NCBI RefSeq assembly: GCF_016808335.1
Contig: NC_053137.1
Location: 4,663,904-4,727,903, forward strand
Source: Panicum virgatum
Lineage: Eukaryota; Streptophyta; Magnoliopsida; Poales; Poaceae
DNA length: 64,000 nt
Direction of reading: 5' to 3'
Shown: positions 46,575 through 58,602 of the stretch, one piece after another
Layout of the letters: each line of letters begins with the position of its first letter
Numbering within the stretch: position 1 is the first letter of the stretch
Made by a program: the position numbers and the translations under genes
The notes under the pieces: model-generated
The model's database searches: none
Seen by the model: the letters and a program-made list of their open reading frames with translations, nothing else
What the model was told of the DNA's origin: nothing

Positions 46575-48041
46575 TGTAAGGATCGGGTGCTCTAGCATAA
46601 GAGATAGAGGGGTGAATTAGGCACTCTAAAAAACTTAGACCTATGGCTCCAACTAGTTTGCACAAAACTTAAACTAAAACAAGCTATCTAGATGTGCAAC
46701 TATGGTTGTCCTAGTGTGAAACCCCTATCCCAAAAGAGTTTAGCAACCTATAACCTTTCCTATCAAGAAACTACTCTATGAAAGTAAAGGCATACAAATT
46801 GCTAGTATGAAATGCGGAAGTTTAATGAGAGGGATAGGAGATAGCAAACTCTTGACGCGGGTGTTTATCCCGTGGTTCGGTTAGCCACAAAGGCACACCT
46901 ACATCCACATTGTTGTAGCACTCACTAAGAGTATTGATACTCGGCCACCAAGTCCCTTCCGTGAACACAATCACGGTCACCTTGGCCCCGGGTTCCACAA
47001 AGGATGGGGGTCTCCACATCCCCCGCACAAAGTGTCGTCACCGCTCCACACCAAGTCGGAGGGTCGATGACATTGCCGGTGAGCTTCACAGCTCCAAGGG
47101 GCCGGCGCACCAAGCTCTTCTTTTGGTTCACTAAAGAATCACAGCACAAAGGCTCAAGGCCTTGCAATCTCACTCACTAAGAGCTAATCTAGCACTCACA
47201 CTTTACAAGGCTAGTGCTAAAGGCTAAGGATATGATCAATTGGCTCTTGTATGTCTTGGAGATGATCTTGGGTGTGTGTGTGACTTCTAGCAACTCCAGC
47301 AAGCTTCAAATGGCCAGGGGATGCCATATATATAGGCCTCCAAATCGTGGAGCCGTTGCTCCAACGGTCAGCAAAAATCTGCGTACCATCGGATGAACCG
47401 ATGCCTCTGCATGGGGTAGCGTCGGTTCATCCGGTCACTCTCAGACCCGAAGTTGCCGTTGGCTTCTCTAACACAGTTGCAGCAGTTCCAGGGACCATCG
47501 GTTGAACCGATGCTTAGGGTGTCGGTTCAACCGGTCACACACAGAAACTAGACTAGCCGTTGGGCCTCCCTCTTCTGCTGACGTCATTACACCGGTGCTA
47601 TGCTCCGATGCATCACCGGTTCAACCGATGCTGAAGACTTGGCTCCTGCGCGCTTGACATCGTCTCTGGAACATAGTACATCCAATGCACCGATGCCTCT
47701 CTTGACACCATCGGTTCATCCGGTGCTTCACTTGTTGCTTCACTTAATCTCCAGATGCGCACAGACTTGGGCCACACAGCAGGGCGTCGGATCTTCCGAC
47801 AACCATCGGATGCACCGATGCTAGGGGCATCGGTTCTTCCGGTGCTACTGGTTTCAGTAGAACTCGTCCAATTCAGCGTTTCTTTGAGTTCTTTCTTCGT
47901 GTTTTGCTTTGCATGGCCTTTCTACTTCATCCCTAGGATATAGAAATGTTCACTTAACAAAAGCATTAATCTCATTGATTGCGTTGTCATTTGATCACCA
48001 AAATCACTCGAAATGGCATAAATAGTGTCATGTTCGTTACA
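46575..48041 (-). mobile_element. Solo LTR, 1,467 bp, same family as 28100
   Basis: Bounded by TGTAAGGATCGGG and TTCGTTACA with perfect 5-bp duplication TAGAA (46570-46574, 48042-48046). Contains CCATCGG(T/A)TGAACCGATG and GTCGGTTCA(T/A)CCGGT motifs (47390-47850), the reverse-orientation equivalent of the 28310 array, and a TATATATA at about 47329. Confidence 0.88.
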
Positions 48042-48234
48042 TAGAACATTTCCTTGCTTAATTACCGACCAGAAAAGTTTAATAATTCATATGTCAAAAC
48101 TTTATGCCAGCACATAGCACAAAGGAACGAAAAAGGAGAATACCATGGGAGGGAAATTTGGACTTGTGGTAGAAATTCTATTTACAAGTCATACATTTGG
48201 CTCGTAGACACCGTCTCTTGATTTGACTTATGTC

Positions 48235-48620
48235 TCTGCATCTGCTGGTGCATAAGCAGACTGAGGCAGGCTTGCCTAACTCATCAAACTAGGGTTCATC
48301 TTGCTGCCAGTGCCACTCCGACGCAGGAACTGCAAAATCATCGGTGAAAAATGTTCCAGCTTCCAGGTCTCTCCCAATCCCATTCACACACCTGAAATGT
48401 GCACACATGACAAGTCTAAATCTAGCCAGGTTGTGCACTAGCTACCTTCGCTTGTGTTTCTCAATTTTGAAAGGACATCATCCCCGGCCATCTGCTGCGT
48501 GCTACCAACCAGACACTTACATATATATAGAAGCGATGATAAGAAGACTGAGATATAGGATTATATATAGTGCGTGCACAAGGGTAGTAGATGGCAGGTT
48601 AATTTATTTGGTCCTGAGGT
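48235..48620. repeat. Unit-like segment paralogous to 53750-54200
   Basis: Both share GTGAAAAATGTTCCAG, CACACACCTGAAAT, CCATCTGCT and GTGCACAAGGGTAG.AGATGGCAGGT. Each has a CTCTCCCAA(T/C)CCCAT block that may be a strongly decayed site. Confidence 0.65.
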
Positions 48621-49030
48621 GAAAAAATAATAATAATAAGGAAAGAGGCAGCAAAGAGAAAATTTGCATGCTAAAGCAAGCCAAAACAAAAGAGGTGGCA
48701 TTTTGCACAAATTTTAAATAAGACGAGCTGGTCAAATTTGGGGTCAAAAAAATCAAATGACATATAATTTAAAATATAGGGAGTACTTCGTAGATTGACT
48801 TGGTTGTGATTTACACTAGAGCCTCGTACGGTCGTACCATGGGTGGATTCAAATACCACTAACCAGGACTGAGCAGCTCCGCCTTCTGTTGAACGAACTG
48901 TGCTGTGCTCGAACACACCTGATGACTTACTGTTTCAAATGAATTGGACACACAATTTTCTTTCCCTGGCAACACAGCAAAGCAAAGCTAATGCATGGAT
49001 TATCTGCATTTAGCTAGGGCGGAACGTATC

Positions 49031-49260
49031 AGGTACAAACCAACCACTCCGTGCAAAGTATGGAAACTTCAATCTGGTCATCGGATCAACATCAAGGGGC
49101 ATGAGATATTGAGTAATTTTACAATCTGGATCCGCCCTTGGATCGGATAATCACACTTTTGCAAATCCCCCTCCCACCCCTGTGACCCTCGCCTTGGATA
49201 TTGATCCGATGGCCCAGATTGAAGTTTCTATAGTTTGCACGGAGAGGTTGGTTTGCACCT
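49031..49260. mobile_element. MITE with about 60-bp terminal inverted repeats
   Basis: AGGTACAAACCAACC...CTTCAATCTGG at the left is mirrored at the right with few mismatches (CCAGATTGAAG...GGTTGGTTTGCACCT). No clear target duplication; a Mutator-type MITE is plausible. Confidence 0.75.
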
Positions 49261-49604
49261 AATATGTTCCCACTAGCTTTTGACACCTGTCTCGGCGACG
49301 AGAACTAGCCTTTAGCCCTTGGTTACCCTGCCTGGCTTGCTCTCCCATTCACAACACAACCCCTTTCGTTCGCGTCTGTTCACACTGCTGTCGACTATCG
49401 TCTCCCATGTTTCCTTGTCTCTCCGTCCCTGTCCCATGCTCACTCGCTTCATAGTCCATCCCATCCGCTGCTGCAGACCTCGAATCGCTTGGGAAGAATT
49501 TTTTTTTTGTTCTTCTCTTCGGCTGTAGTCATTCGCTTGGGAGTGATGAAGGTTGGAACTTTTCCTTAATCTAATTTTTTTCTCAGGTGAGAGAGGGAAT
49601 AATT

Positions 49605-49872
49605 TTATTTGCATATAAAATTGCATTCAGTCATGGTAATGGGACCGGGCCATCTAGCTTTTTAGAGGTTGATTCTTTCCCATTTTTTCCTTTCCTGTAA
49701 AGTGTAACATGTCACACTCCCTCCCCCTTATTTGCATATTAAATTGCATTGGGGCATGGTTCAATGGAACCAGGCCATCTAGACAAGCCCTCCTTTTTAG
49801 AGGTTGATACTTGTCCATTTTTTTTTCCTTTCCTGTAAAGTGTAACATGTCAACACTCCCTCCCCCTTATTT
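49605..49872. repeat. Tandem duplication, unit 124-140 bp
   Basis: Two copies share TTTAGAGGTTGAT, TTTCCTTTCCTGTAAAGTG and CTCCCTCCCCCTTATTT. Confidence 0.85.
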
Positions 49873-51260
49873 GTCACATGTTTCTGCTGCGCAATAGTAG
49901 CAGCATTCAGCATTCTTGCCCATCTTTTCCTTTCCTGTGTGCCATCAACGTCAATTACTGCTCAGTTCGTTTTCTCAGACAAAAAACTTCATATGTAGTG
50001 CATTATTTGTGACGATCCCACACATTTCGCCACAAAGCTGTGGTTGGGCAGTTCAAGAACATAGTTTTGTGAAATCTTTAACAAATTCAGAGAATTAAAA
50101 AAACATCATAAAAAAGCAAGATATCTGATACCCAATATATTACAATCTAGTTTTGTCAGAAATTCCATTTTATGTAATATAGCGAAATCATCAACCCTAA
50201 TAGAAAAGGGAAGAATATGCATGATCATTTTTATTTTATAATCAAATGGTCTGGGTTTATTTGTGCCGAAGGTAGTTCATATATATGACGTGGCTTGTTT
50301 CTGTAGGTCTGTAATAGATTGCCATATAGGACGGTTTATGTTATACTGCTTTTAACTTTTGAAACTCAAAAGTTCAAGGCAGTACATGACACTAAAGCAA
50401 AAGGAGAAAATTGAGTTAGGAAATTCTAAGCTAAAACTGTCCTGGTATTTCTATTCACGTTATTATGTTCATCCAATTGATTAGCTCATAGCGAAATTCT
50501 AAGAACTGACCTCATTTGGAAGCTTTTCTTGCATTGACCTCGGGGGTGAGGACCTTGCAATACAACACTGACTTTGGAACATGGTATCATTTCACATACC
50601 CAAATTCTCATAAATCTCAACAAGCATGGGTGCTTGGCCATTCTCAATTGAGTGTTCCATGGCACGCGATTACCTAGCTAGATTAATTGCCATATTATCT
50701 TTGGAGGTTTAGGTTGATGAATGAAACATAGTTTCACTTCACCATTTCATATGTTGGACATAGCATTGTATATTGTTGAGATCAAATGTACCCCAAGAAT
50801 TGTGTAACCAGTAGCAATCATACATAAATTAATTACGAACACATTTGGCATGGCCACATGAGATCAAGAAAAGTTGTGATAATGTATTCTCAGTGGAGGG
50901 GTTTCATTCTAGTTTTATAGTCTTGGTAACTGTATACACCAAGTTTCAATCCCATAAAATCCAAATCCTCTATCTATTCGTAAATTCTACGTCATGTCAC
51001 CAATTTTGCCTATGTGGCATGCTATTTAATGAGAATGAAACTCCTATAAAACTTGCATTGAGATTAGCCTTAGAGTGAATGGTGGCACACCCGATTCCAG
51101 CTAGCTTAGCCAGTTTAACTTTGCAAGAAGATGTGAAGTGGGATCGGCCTGGCAGAGATATATAGGTCCAGACGTCCAGTCCAGCGCCTAGACAAGCATA
51201 GGACACATCGATAGTGCACTGAGGTTGCATTGAGACTGCACATGCATCTATAATTCTGTC
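49873..51260. other. Non-coding stretch
   Basis: No gene or mobile element seen. 49915-49980 is a relative of 46135-46200 (TTTCCTTTCCTGTGTGCCAT). Confidence 0.5.
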
Positions 51261-51330
51261 AAAAGAATGTTATTAGCTAGTACACTACAATTCCAATTTG
51301 CCATGGTTCCCTGCCTTCCAGAAACAAAGC

Positions 51331-51352
51331 TTCCTCATGCCTCCCAGCCCCA
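51331..51352 (-). promoter_or_regulatory. miR2118-like target site, unit 12
   Basis: TTCCTCATGCCTCCCAGCCC + CA, core intact, starting TTCC as in canonical miR2118. No clear TATA: the upstream side was replaced by other sequence after 51500. Confidence 0.55.
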
Positions 51353-51514
51353 TGCTCAAGCATGTAACTTTGTTTTTTCCCTCAAGAATAATAGATTCCA
51401 TGTCTCTTCTATTTTTTTCTTCGCTTCCTTTGTGATCTTAGTCTGGTCCAACACGCACGCACACACATGCATGGGTCTCTCTCCTCATACGGTGATATGG
51501 TTTCTTATAACCCC

Positions 51515-52340
51515 TCCCAGGGGCAGGCTCAGGATTTGGAATAATATATGTATTCAAAATTTTCAAACGGTGAAATTTCTTTATAGCCTAAAGTACATAT
51601 TGAGTACTGACGATATAACATTCCCCATAACTTGAAATTATTGGACATATAAATAACATATATATGTACTAAATGATCAACATTTTTAAAGCAGATCATC
51701 TAAAATAAATGATAAAATCATAAAATTGAAAATAACATTAATAATTAAGATGCTTACAAATTATAAGATAGCTTTCCAAACCATGATAGCTTGAAAAAGT
51801 TTGATGATGTCTCATCTTTCACTAGCAAGAACTCAAGAAGAATTCCATCTCAATGAACGTGATCAAGTGATTATTCAAATATTGCTGCCCCTCATCATGA
51901 CGTACTACAAATTACAATAACGGGTTCCATAAATATATGAGAAAATATTCCATAAATATTTTCCTCACGTGCAGGCTCGGTGGTCATCCACTCCAATGAA
52001 CCTGATGAACCGTCGCTGCGGACTGCGGCGCTGCTCGACCACCGCCCGACCACCAACCCGCGGACGGTCGACCGCCGGAACAGTCCGACCGGAGCGCCTG
52101 CAGGCAGCCGGGGGAGTGGGACGTGTGGAGCTGCCGCGGCCAGATCGCCGCCTCGAGCCCTCGCCTCCGTCTGGGGCTGACCGGCTAGGGAATTAGGGGC
52201 GGGGCCGAGAGCGCTCGGCCCGGCCTCTTGCCGGTGGCTGACGGCAAATGGGCATGTGGGCCTTCAAGGTTGGGAGGGAGGGAGGAGGTGTGGTGGGCAC
52301 TGCCTATGTTTATTGGTCCTGAAGGGAAGATTGGAAGTTT
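51515..52340. other. Probable element remnant with a GC-rich island
   Basis: CCAGGGGCAGGCTCAGG at about 51527 resembles the hAT-type GGGGCGGAGCCAGG end seen at 345; 51960-52240 is a GC-rich island in AT-rich surroundings. No gene recognised. Confidence 0.3.
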
Positions 52341-53055
52341 AGAAGCCCGTTATACTGCAATTTCTAATTTTTTATACAAATATACATGAAGTATACTACT
52401 ACATATATAAGTTTTTGCCAAATGGGTATTCAAGTGAAGTGGGCCCGTCCCTCCCCAAACCTCAGAAATAAAATGATTCACAGCTTCATTAAATTTTTTA
52501 TTTATTCCTTCCCCACTGGGCAATAGTGGCACAGGCATTGAAGAAATTAAATGACCTTGCGTTCCTCTTTTTTCTCTTCCAAGCATTTGGTGTTAAATGG
52601 CAATTACTTTGATGCATTTTAGAACAACATCTTGCTTACAAGAACTGGCCAACATGAAAAAGTTTAACAATCTACGTAGATGTCAAAACTGTATGGCAGT
52701 ACATAGCACCAAGGCAAAAGGAGAAAACCATACGGTTCCTGAAGTTCGAAACTAAAATCATGGTTCATGGCCAGCGTGGCTGAGCTGCCATGGCGCAGGC
52801 AGCTCCCCCAGGCGTCCGATTTCGAGCACCAGGGTCGGATTTGCTGCCTGGCATCAGCAGGACCCTCAGCTGCCTGCGCCAGGACCGTAACCAAACAGGC
52901 CCTAATTCCCCGTGCTGTTGGGTTTACACCTATCATTGGCAGCACACTGAAAAAAATTGGCATCTTACATTTCTAGTTTCCATCAAGTTTAATGCTTTGT
53001 AGAACACTGATTTGGGGCTTCTGTGCTATAGTTTTAGGCCATCCTAAACCATCTG

Positions 53056-53077
53056 CATCCCATGCCTCCCAATTCTA
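53056..53077 (-). promoter_or_regulatory. miR2118-like target site, unit 13
   Basis: CATCCCATGCCTCCCAATTC + TA. ATATAA near 53195 (about 117 bp) and GTATTGATGATTGGACAGG at about 53257 complete the promoter layout. Confidence 0.6.
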
Positions 53078-53749
53078 TGCAGTCGTCTTCGTACAAGCAA
53101 GTCTGGCTAAGTTCCTATGCCAACATTGACCTTCCACAAATCTCATGTAATTTGCTTTGCTCATGTGGCTTTCCTCTCCGAGACACACACACACATATAA
53201 CACCCTTGAAGGGAAGGGCATATATAGAATGGAATTGTATCTGAAATGCCGGTGTCGTATTGATGATTGGACAGGGTAGGTGTCAAGTCAATTTGCATTA
53301 TACTCAGCACTGGGTGTACTAGTTGGAGGAGTAACAATTTTGACCACAAATTTTCATTAATAGTCCAGGACACTCCCACGTGGAAAGCTGGTTAGGCATA
53401 CTAGCTTAATCTGTGCTCTATAATGGCCAAGGTTGGGCCGTGCCGTCAGTCATTAGGATTTGTGCTTCTGTGTCAGGAAAAGACACAAGTTGCAATCAAT
53501 TTTCTGCAATATTTTTTTAAGAAGTTGTTCACTCTTTGGATGGTAGCACTCTTCATGAAATGTGGTTACATTGTAGAGAAATGCGCTTGCCTAATCAAAT
53601 AATTTTTCTCTCCGTTCTTCGTTTCCAGAAAGTGAGAAGTGCTCCTATATATATTGTCCATTGATTGGTTGTGGTCCTAACTGTGATTGCTGACCTGATC
53701 AAGCAACCTTCTTCGACAGCGAATGACAAACCAGTCGATGCACAAGCAA

Positions 53750-54200
53750 AGTTAATCAGGCATGTCTAACCCATCAGCGAGCGATTCGGCCCCATCCTGC
53801 TGCCACATACTCTGATGCCGGAGCCTCATTCTGCAGCCAAACAGTGAAAAATGTTCCAGACCTCTCCCAACCCCATCATTCACACACCTGAAATATACAG
53901 ACATGACAAAATGACTCTTCTGAAGCAAGGATTCCCATCCAAGCAGTGAGCTATAGACTTCAGGGCATGGGATCTAATTAAATCTAACCAGCGCATTGAC
54001 TAGCTAGCTTCTCTTGTATTCTCAACTTTTGGAAGAGCATCATCCCTTCTCTATACCATCTGCTCCCAATCAGACACTAACCTATATAGAAGACGGGGAT
54101 GACAAGACGTTAGTGTTATATAGCTTGTGCACAAGGGTAGATGGCAGGTCAATTGATTACGGCCATATTATCTGGACTTTGAGGTCAAAAAATTAAGAAG
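53750..54200. repeat. Unit-like segment paralogous to 48235-48620
   Basis: See partner entry for shared blocks. It has an extra 90-bp stretch (about 53910-54000). Confidence 0.65.
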
Positions 54201-54838
54201 AAAACAGCAGCAGCAAAAATTAAGAAGAAAACAGCAGCAGAATGAAACTTTCGTAAAATTAAATTTGAGCAAATTTTTAAGCCTGTTGACCTCCTAGTCG
54301 TCCAAACAAATTTTCTACAGAATTTTCTTCGATTTGACAACAGAGTTAACAAAAATCAATGGATAATCTTCTTTTAGGATGCACACAACTAACAATCAAT
54401 TTAGCTGTCAAGTTCGAGATACAAACAGAAGTTGTTTAATTTGCTTCATTAATAATGATAAAATCTTGATTATGTTTCATTGTTGCAACATAAACAATTG
54501 GTTCTAAACCCTAAACTCTAATTTTTTCAACTCTTTTGTTGTTTTTCTCGTGTCTCTACAACGTTTGAGGGCGTTCTAGGTGGTCTGTCGACTTAAGAAC
54601 AACCCTAGATCTTCGAGTTCCGACGTTCTCTGAAGGATCAGGTCCTAGGTTTTCGCAGCATTCTCTGAAGGATCGGTCTGACCAGTTGAGCCAGGCGATC
54701 TGGGCGGTTGGCGCAGAGGACCGCTGGTGAAGATCGTTGCGATCTGTGCATTCTACCAGTTTGTGTGTTGATCTAATTTACGTCAACACTCTGGCAAAAT
54801 GATCAGCTCACTATTGTGGTGCAATTGTCTGAAATGTT

Positions 54839-54860
54839 TTTCCCAAGACCTCCCAACCCA
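54839..54860 (-). promoter_or_regulatory. Degenerate miR2118-like site, unit 14
   Basis: TTTCCCAAGACCTCCCAACC + CA. The (TC)n tract follows where the promoter would be. It is the last unit before the gene island. Confidence 0.4.
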
Positions 54861-54882
54861 AACATTTGCAAGTTGCAACTCA

Positions 54883-54884
<2 letters not shown>

Positions 54885-54944
<60 letters not shown>
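54885..54944. repeat. (TC)n microsatellite
   Basis: About 60 bp of TC dinucleotide. Confidence 0.97.
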
Positions 54945-54948
<4 letters not shown>

Positions 54949-55372
54949 CCTTTTCATCAACACCATACAAAACAAGAAGCATATAATAACACCCAGAAGA
55001 TCGATCTAGCTAGCTAGCTACCTCAAGAAATGAGATATAGATACCGGGTCTTGTCAAACTTTTCAGCAAATTGTTCCTTCTCCAATCACCGCGCATTCAG
55101 GTACTTATGAGCCCCAGCAACTACTAGGATCAGAAAGAGGTACCCAAGAATTAAGTAGCTTTCATAGGTTGCAAGAAGGGGTAGGTGGTCCATTAGATGA
55201 TGATCAAATGGTATGAGTAATTGAAACATTTTTCTATAATAAAAACTGTAATCCTCAGAAGATAATGAGTAGCTGTATAGTTATTGGAGCATCGTAATTG
55301 TCAAGGAGAAAAGACGAACAAATGGAGAGGCCTAAGCTAATTCCGATACTTGTCGTTGAAAAGAGGTCTATT

Positions 55373-55447
55373 AGGCCCATTACTAGACTCAGGACGGGCC
55401 CAAATCGGCTCAGCGCCTCAGCCCAGCCCAAGTCCGTGCTTCGGGCC
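55373..55447 (+). promoter_or_regulatory. GGCCCA/GGGCCC cluster upstream of the TatD-like gene
   Basis: GGCCCAT, GGGCCCAAA (twice) and two further GCCCA motifs within 75 bp, 110-190 bp before the start codon. Such elements are common in promoters of plant housekeeping genes. Confidence 0.5.
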
Positions 55448-55558
55448 CAAATCCTCAACGAATTCACTCCATCGATTGTTTTTCCTTTAAAAAAAATCCT
55501 TCGTTTTTAGTCAGACTCGGATTGACTCCCATCTCCACCCTCCTCGCGCGCCGCGGCC

Positions 55559-58500
55559 ATGGCGTCCACCGCCGTCAAGCTCATCGGCAAGTCCCCGTCT
55601 CTCTCCCTCTCAGCACAGTCCTCTGTCGCCCCCGCCCCCCCCCCCCCTCCCCCCCTCTCCTTCGCCCTCTTACCCGAACTGACCTTGTTTGCCTTTGCTT
55701 TGCCCTCCACTGACCTTCTCCGTCTCCGGCGCGGTGACCACTACACCAGACATCGCAGTCAACTTCACCGGTAACTCGTGCTTCAAAAATAGCCTCCCAT
55801 TTCGTTCTTCTCTTCATGCTTAGCGTTAAAGAGGTTGGCTGCTGATTCTTGCCTGTCTCTATTTTATTTTTTCCGTGTGGCATTCGCCGTGATGTCCGCT
55901 GCTGCTGCTGCTGCTGTGAAGATTGCATGTTCAAGGGCATCTACCACGGCAATCAGTGCCACGCCGCTGACATCCCTGCCATACTTGCGCGCGCGTGGGC
56001 CGCCGGCGTCGACCGCATCATTGTAATGCCCCCGGTGGCCGGTCCCCTTTTCGCAGTCTCCTGCTTAATTGCCTTGGTTTCTTAGTAATTTCTTGCGCTC
56101 TTGTTTGGTGCGACGGCAGGTCACCGGAGGGTCTCTGAAGGAGTCCAGGGAGGCACTGGAGATCGCCGAGACCGACGGTGAGTTCAATCGCTTGATATGG
56201 TCCATTGACTGGTGTGCTTGCTTCTGGAGTGTTCGATGTAATGTGCCTGAGAAGCTGTCCTGTATCTTTACAATGCAGGGAGGCTGTTCTGCACAGTCGG
56301 CGTGCACCCGACGAGATGTGGGGTAATTGGCATTTTCGGGTTGGTGTTTGCTATAGGTCATTTGTGGTTCTGTTATCTAATCTTGTGCATTTTGGGTGGT
56401 TATAGGAGTTTGAGGAGAGTGGAGACCCGGAGGGGCATTTTCAGGCACTGCTGGCTCTGGCCAAGGAGGGCATAGAGAAAGGCAAGGTTGTGTATGGGTT
56501 ATACATAGTTTCCCATCAAAATAATAGATGAAAACTCTGTCCTGACTATCATTCTCTTGTAACCTTTTAATAATAACTTGCTAGGGAACAGATACACAGT
56601 CATGTGTCGATTGGAGGCACTGAATGTTCACATGAGCTCTTTAACATTGTTATGTGAATCAAGGATCTCACTCATTGTTCACAAAAGACCCAGAAACAAA
56701 GTTAAGGTAGGCTAGGCACAAAGTCCTACAAAAGCCCCAGGGATCGGATATAATATGTACAGCAGTATTCACAGTAAACAAGAACTTTAGTGTAGGTGAA
56801 AAGGATCGAGTGCGTACCTTGATTCATAAAGAATGTGCAATGACACCCTTGACAATCCACAGCATTTTCATGCAAAGATATTTGATGTGATCTTTAAGTT
56901 TTGAAATATTAAGATGTGATATTTTTTGTAGCAAGACATTCAGAGGTTAGTGCCCCCGCCACTCTCTCTTTCCACAGGGAAAAACACTTGTAATCTTACA
57001 TCTGGAGTTCAATTTCTACAGGTTGTTGCTGTTGGTGAATGTGGTTTGGATTATGATAGGCTTCACTTCTGTCCAGCAGATGTACAAAAGAAGTATGTGT
57101 TCTCTCACTCACATTATGCATTTAATTTTAATCTGTACATTTTCTGAGAGTTTCATTTCGTATTAGGTACTTTGAGAAACAGTTTGAGTTGGCTGAAGCA
57201 GTAAAACTACCGATGTTTCTTCACATGCGGGCTGCTGGTGAAGACTTCTGTGAAATCATGTCAAGAAATTTGTACAGGTACTATATCTTCTTTGTTCCTT
57301 AAATGGTGTTCTTGAATTGATGCCCTGCTACTGCTAGATACACTTCTCCAGTAGTCAAGTGTGGAGGATTAAAACATGAAGAGAAACAGTCGAAAGTAGA
57401 CTATGAAATAGTTACCACCCATTCAATTTACTTTCAATTGTCTATAGCTACTCCAGTACTCCCTGACCTGTGGGACCTCTATATCTGAGGGCCAATTTTG
57501 TCTTTGGCAGATTCCCTGGTGGGGTTACACACTCCTTCACTGACTCAGCAGAAGATCGTGACAGGCTCCTTTCTTTTGAGAAGATGTTTATAGGTCATCT
57601 CCCTCACTTGGCTAAAAATCTGCATTTGATGCAACACGATAACTACAAGCTAAATTTACTTAAAACTCCTCCATTAGTAGCAAAACAAGTTAGTCCAATT
57701 TATATAGTAAGTCCACTTTGTGATTCAGTTCTGTGTTTAAAATTCCATCTGGATGCTTAGCTACTGCAGGATTTGATAATCTGCTCTTTCATTATTTCCC
57801 AGTAGGGTCAGATAGATAGATAATAAAGTATTTATGAACCACGGCTGCAGGTATTAATGGCTGCTCTCTGAAAACTAATGAAAATCTTGAAGTTCTTCGG
57901 GGCATTCCTGTTGAGAGATTGATGATAGAGACAGATTCTCCATATTGCGACATAAGAAATACTCATGCTGGAAGCCAGTATGTAAAATCGGTCTGGCCAT
58001 CCAAGAAGAAAGAAAAGTATGAGCCAGATTCGATGGTAAAAGGCCGCAATGAGCCTTGTTTAGTCAGGTAACTCACAACAGTTTTGCATAATTGAATGAT
58101 GTGTTTTATTAACCTTGCGCTATATGTCATGATTATCCAACTAGTTTGACTGCAAGTTGAACTAATCCCTTTTATGTCATCCATATTTGTACTTTTGCAT
58201 GACTTTTGACTCCAATAAAAATTCTGGTAACTACATAATTATCGATTTCAGGCAAGTTCTTGAGGTAGTGGCTGGATGCAAAGGAATCACAGACATAGAA
58301 GGCTTAAGTAAAACACTGTACCACAACACTTGCAGGTAAGATAGCCTGTGTATCAAGCTGAGAACTTTCAACTGCCTGTCAATAACTTAGGGACAACCTA
58401 CGCCCATGGTGCCTATGGTTCTTCGATATCTCAAATACTCTCACCTAATTCATTTTGCTAATACTGCTAGCTCCAGCTCTGTGGTGCCTCATGTTTTTAA

Positions 58501-58602
58501 TTCCTGTGATCTGCCCAACTTTGCAGACTTTTCTTTCCCCAAGACCTTGATGCATCTGCAGAAGCACAACTTGAGAGTGGTACTAATGTCCAGGATAGCT
58601 GA
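55559..58602 (+). CDS. TatD-like metal-dependent hydrolase (putative deoxyribonuclease)
   Basis: Twelve exons: 55559-55586, 55750-55770, 55922-56022, 56120-56177, 56279-56322, 56406-56486, 57022-57092, 57167-57277, 57511-57593, 57851-58067, 58252-58335, 58527-58602; sum 975 nt, 324 aa, all phases consistent. TatD enzymes are TIM-barrel metal hydrolases, some with 3'-5' DNase activity. Metal-site residues of the family are visible: DIAVNFTD near the start, Glu in [12 protein letters not shown], His in [10 protein letters not shown], His in GVTHSFT, and Asp in ETDSPYCD. Length and C terminus (LYHNTCRLFF) are as expected for the family. Intron 1 has a GC donor (G|GCAAGT) and exon 2 is only 21 nt. 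The start is the first ATG, followed by [10 protein letters not shown]. Promoter has GGCCCA motifs. It lies tail-to-tail with CP33, about 620 bp apart. It looks intact. Confidence 0.93.

Noticed and set aside
24901..48041. Complete LTR retrotransposons
   Set aside because: No second LTR, primer-binding site, gag or pol sequence found inside any of the four.
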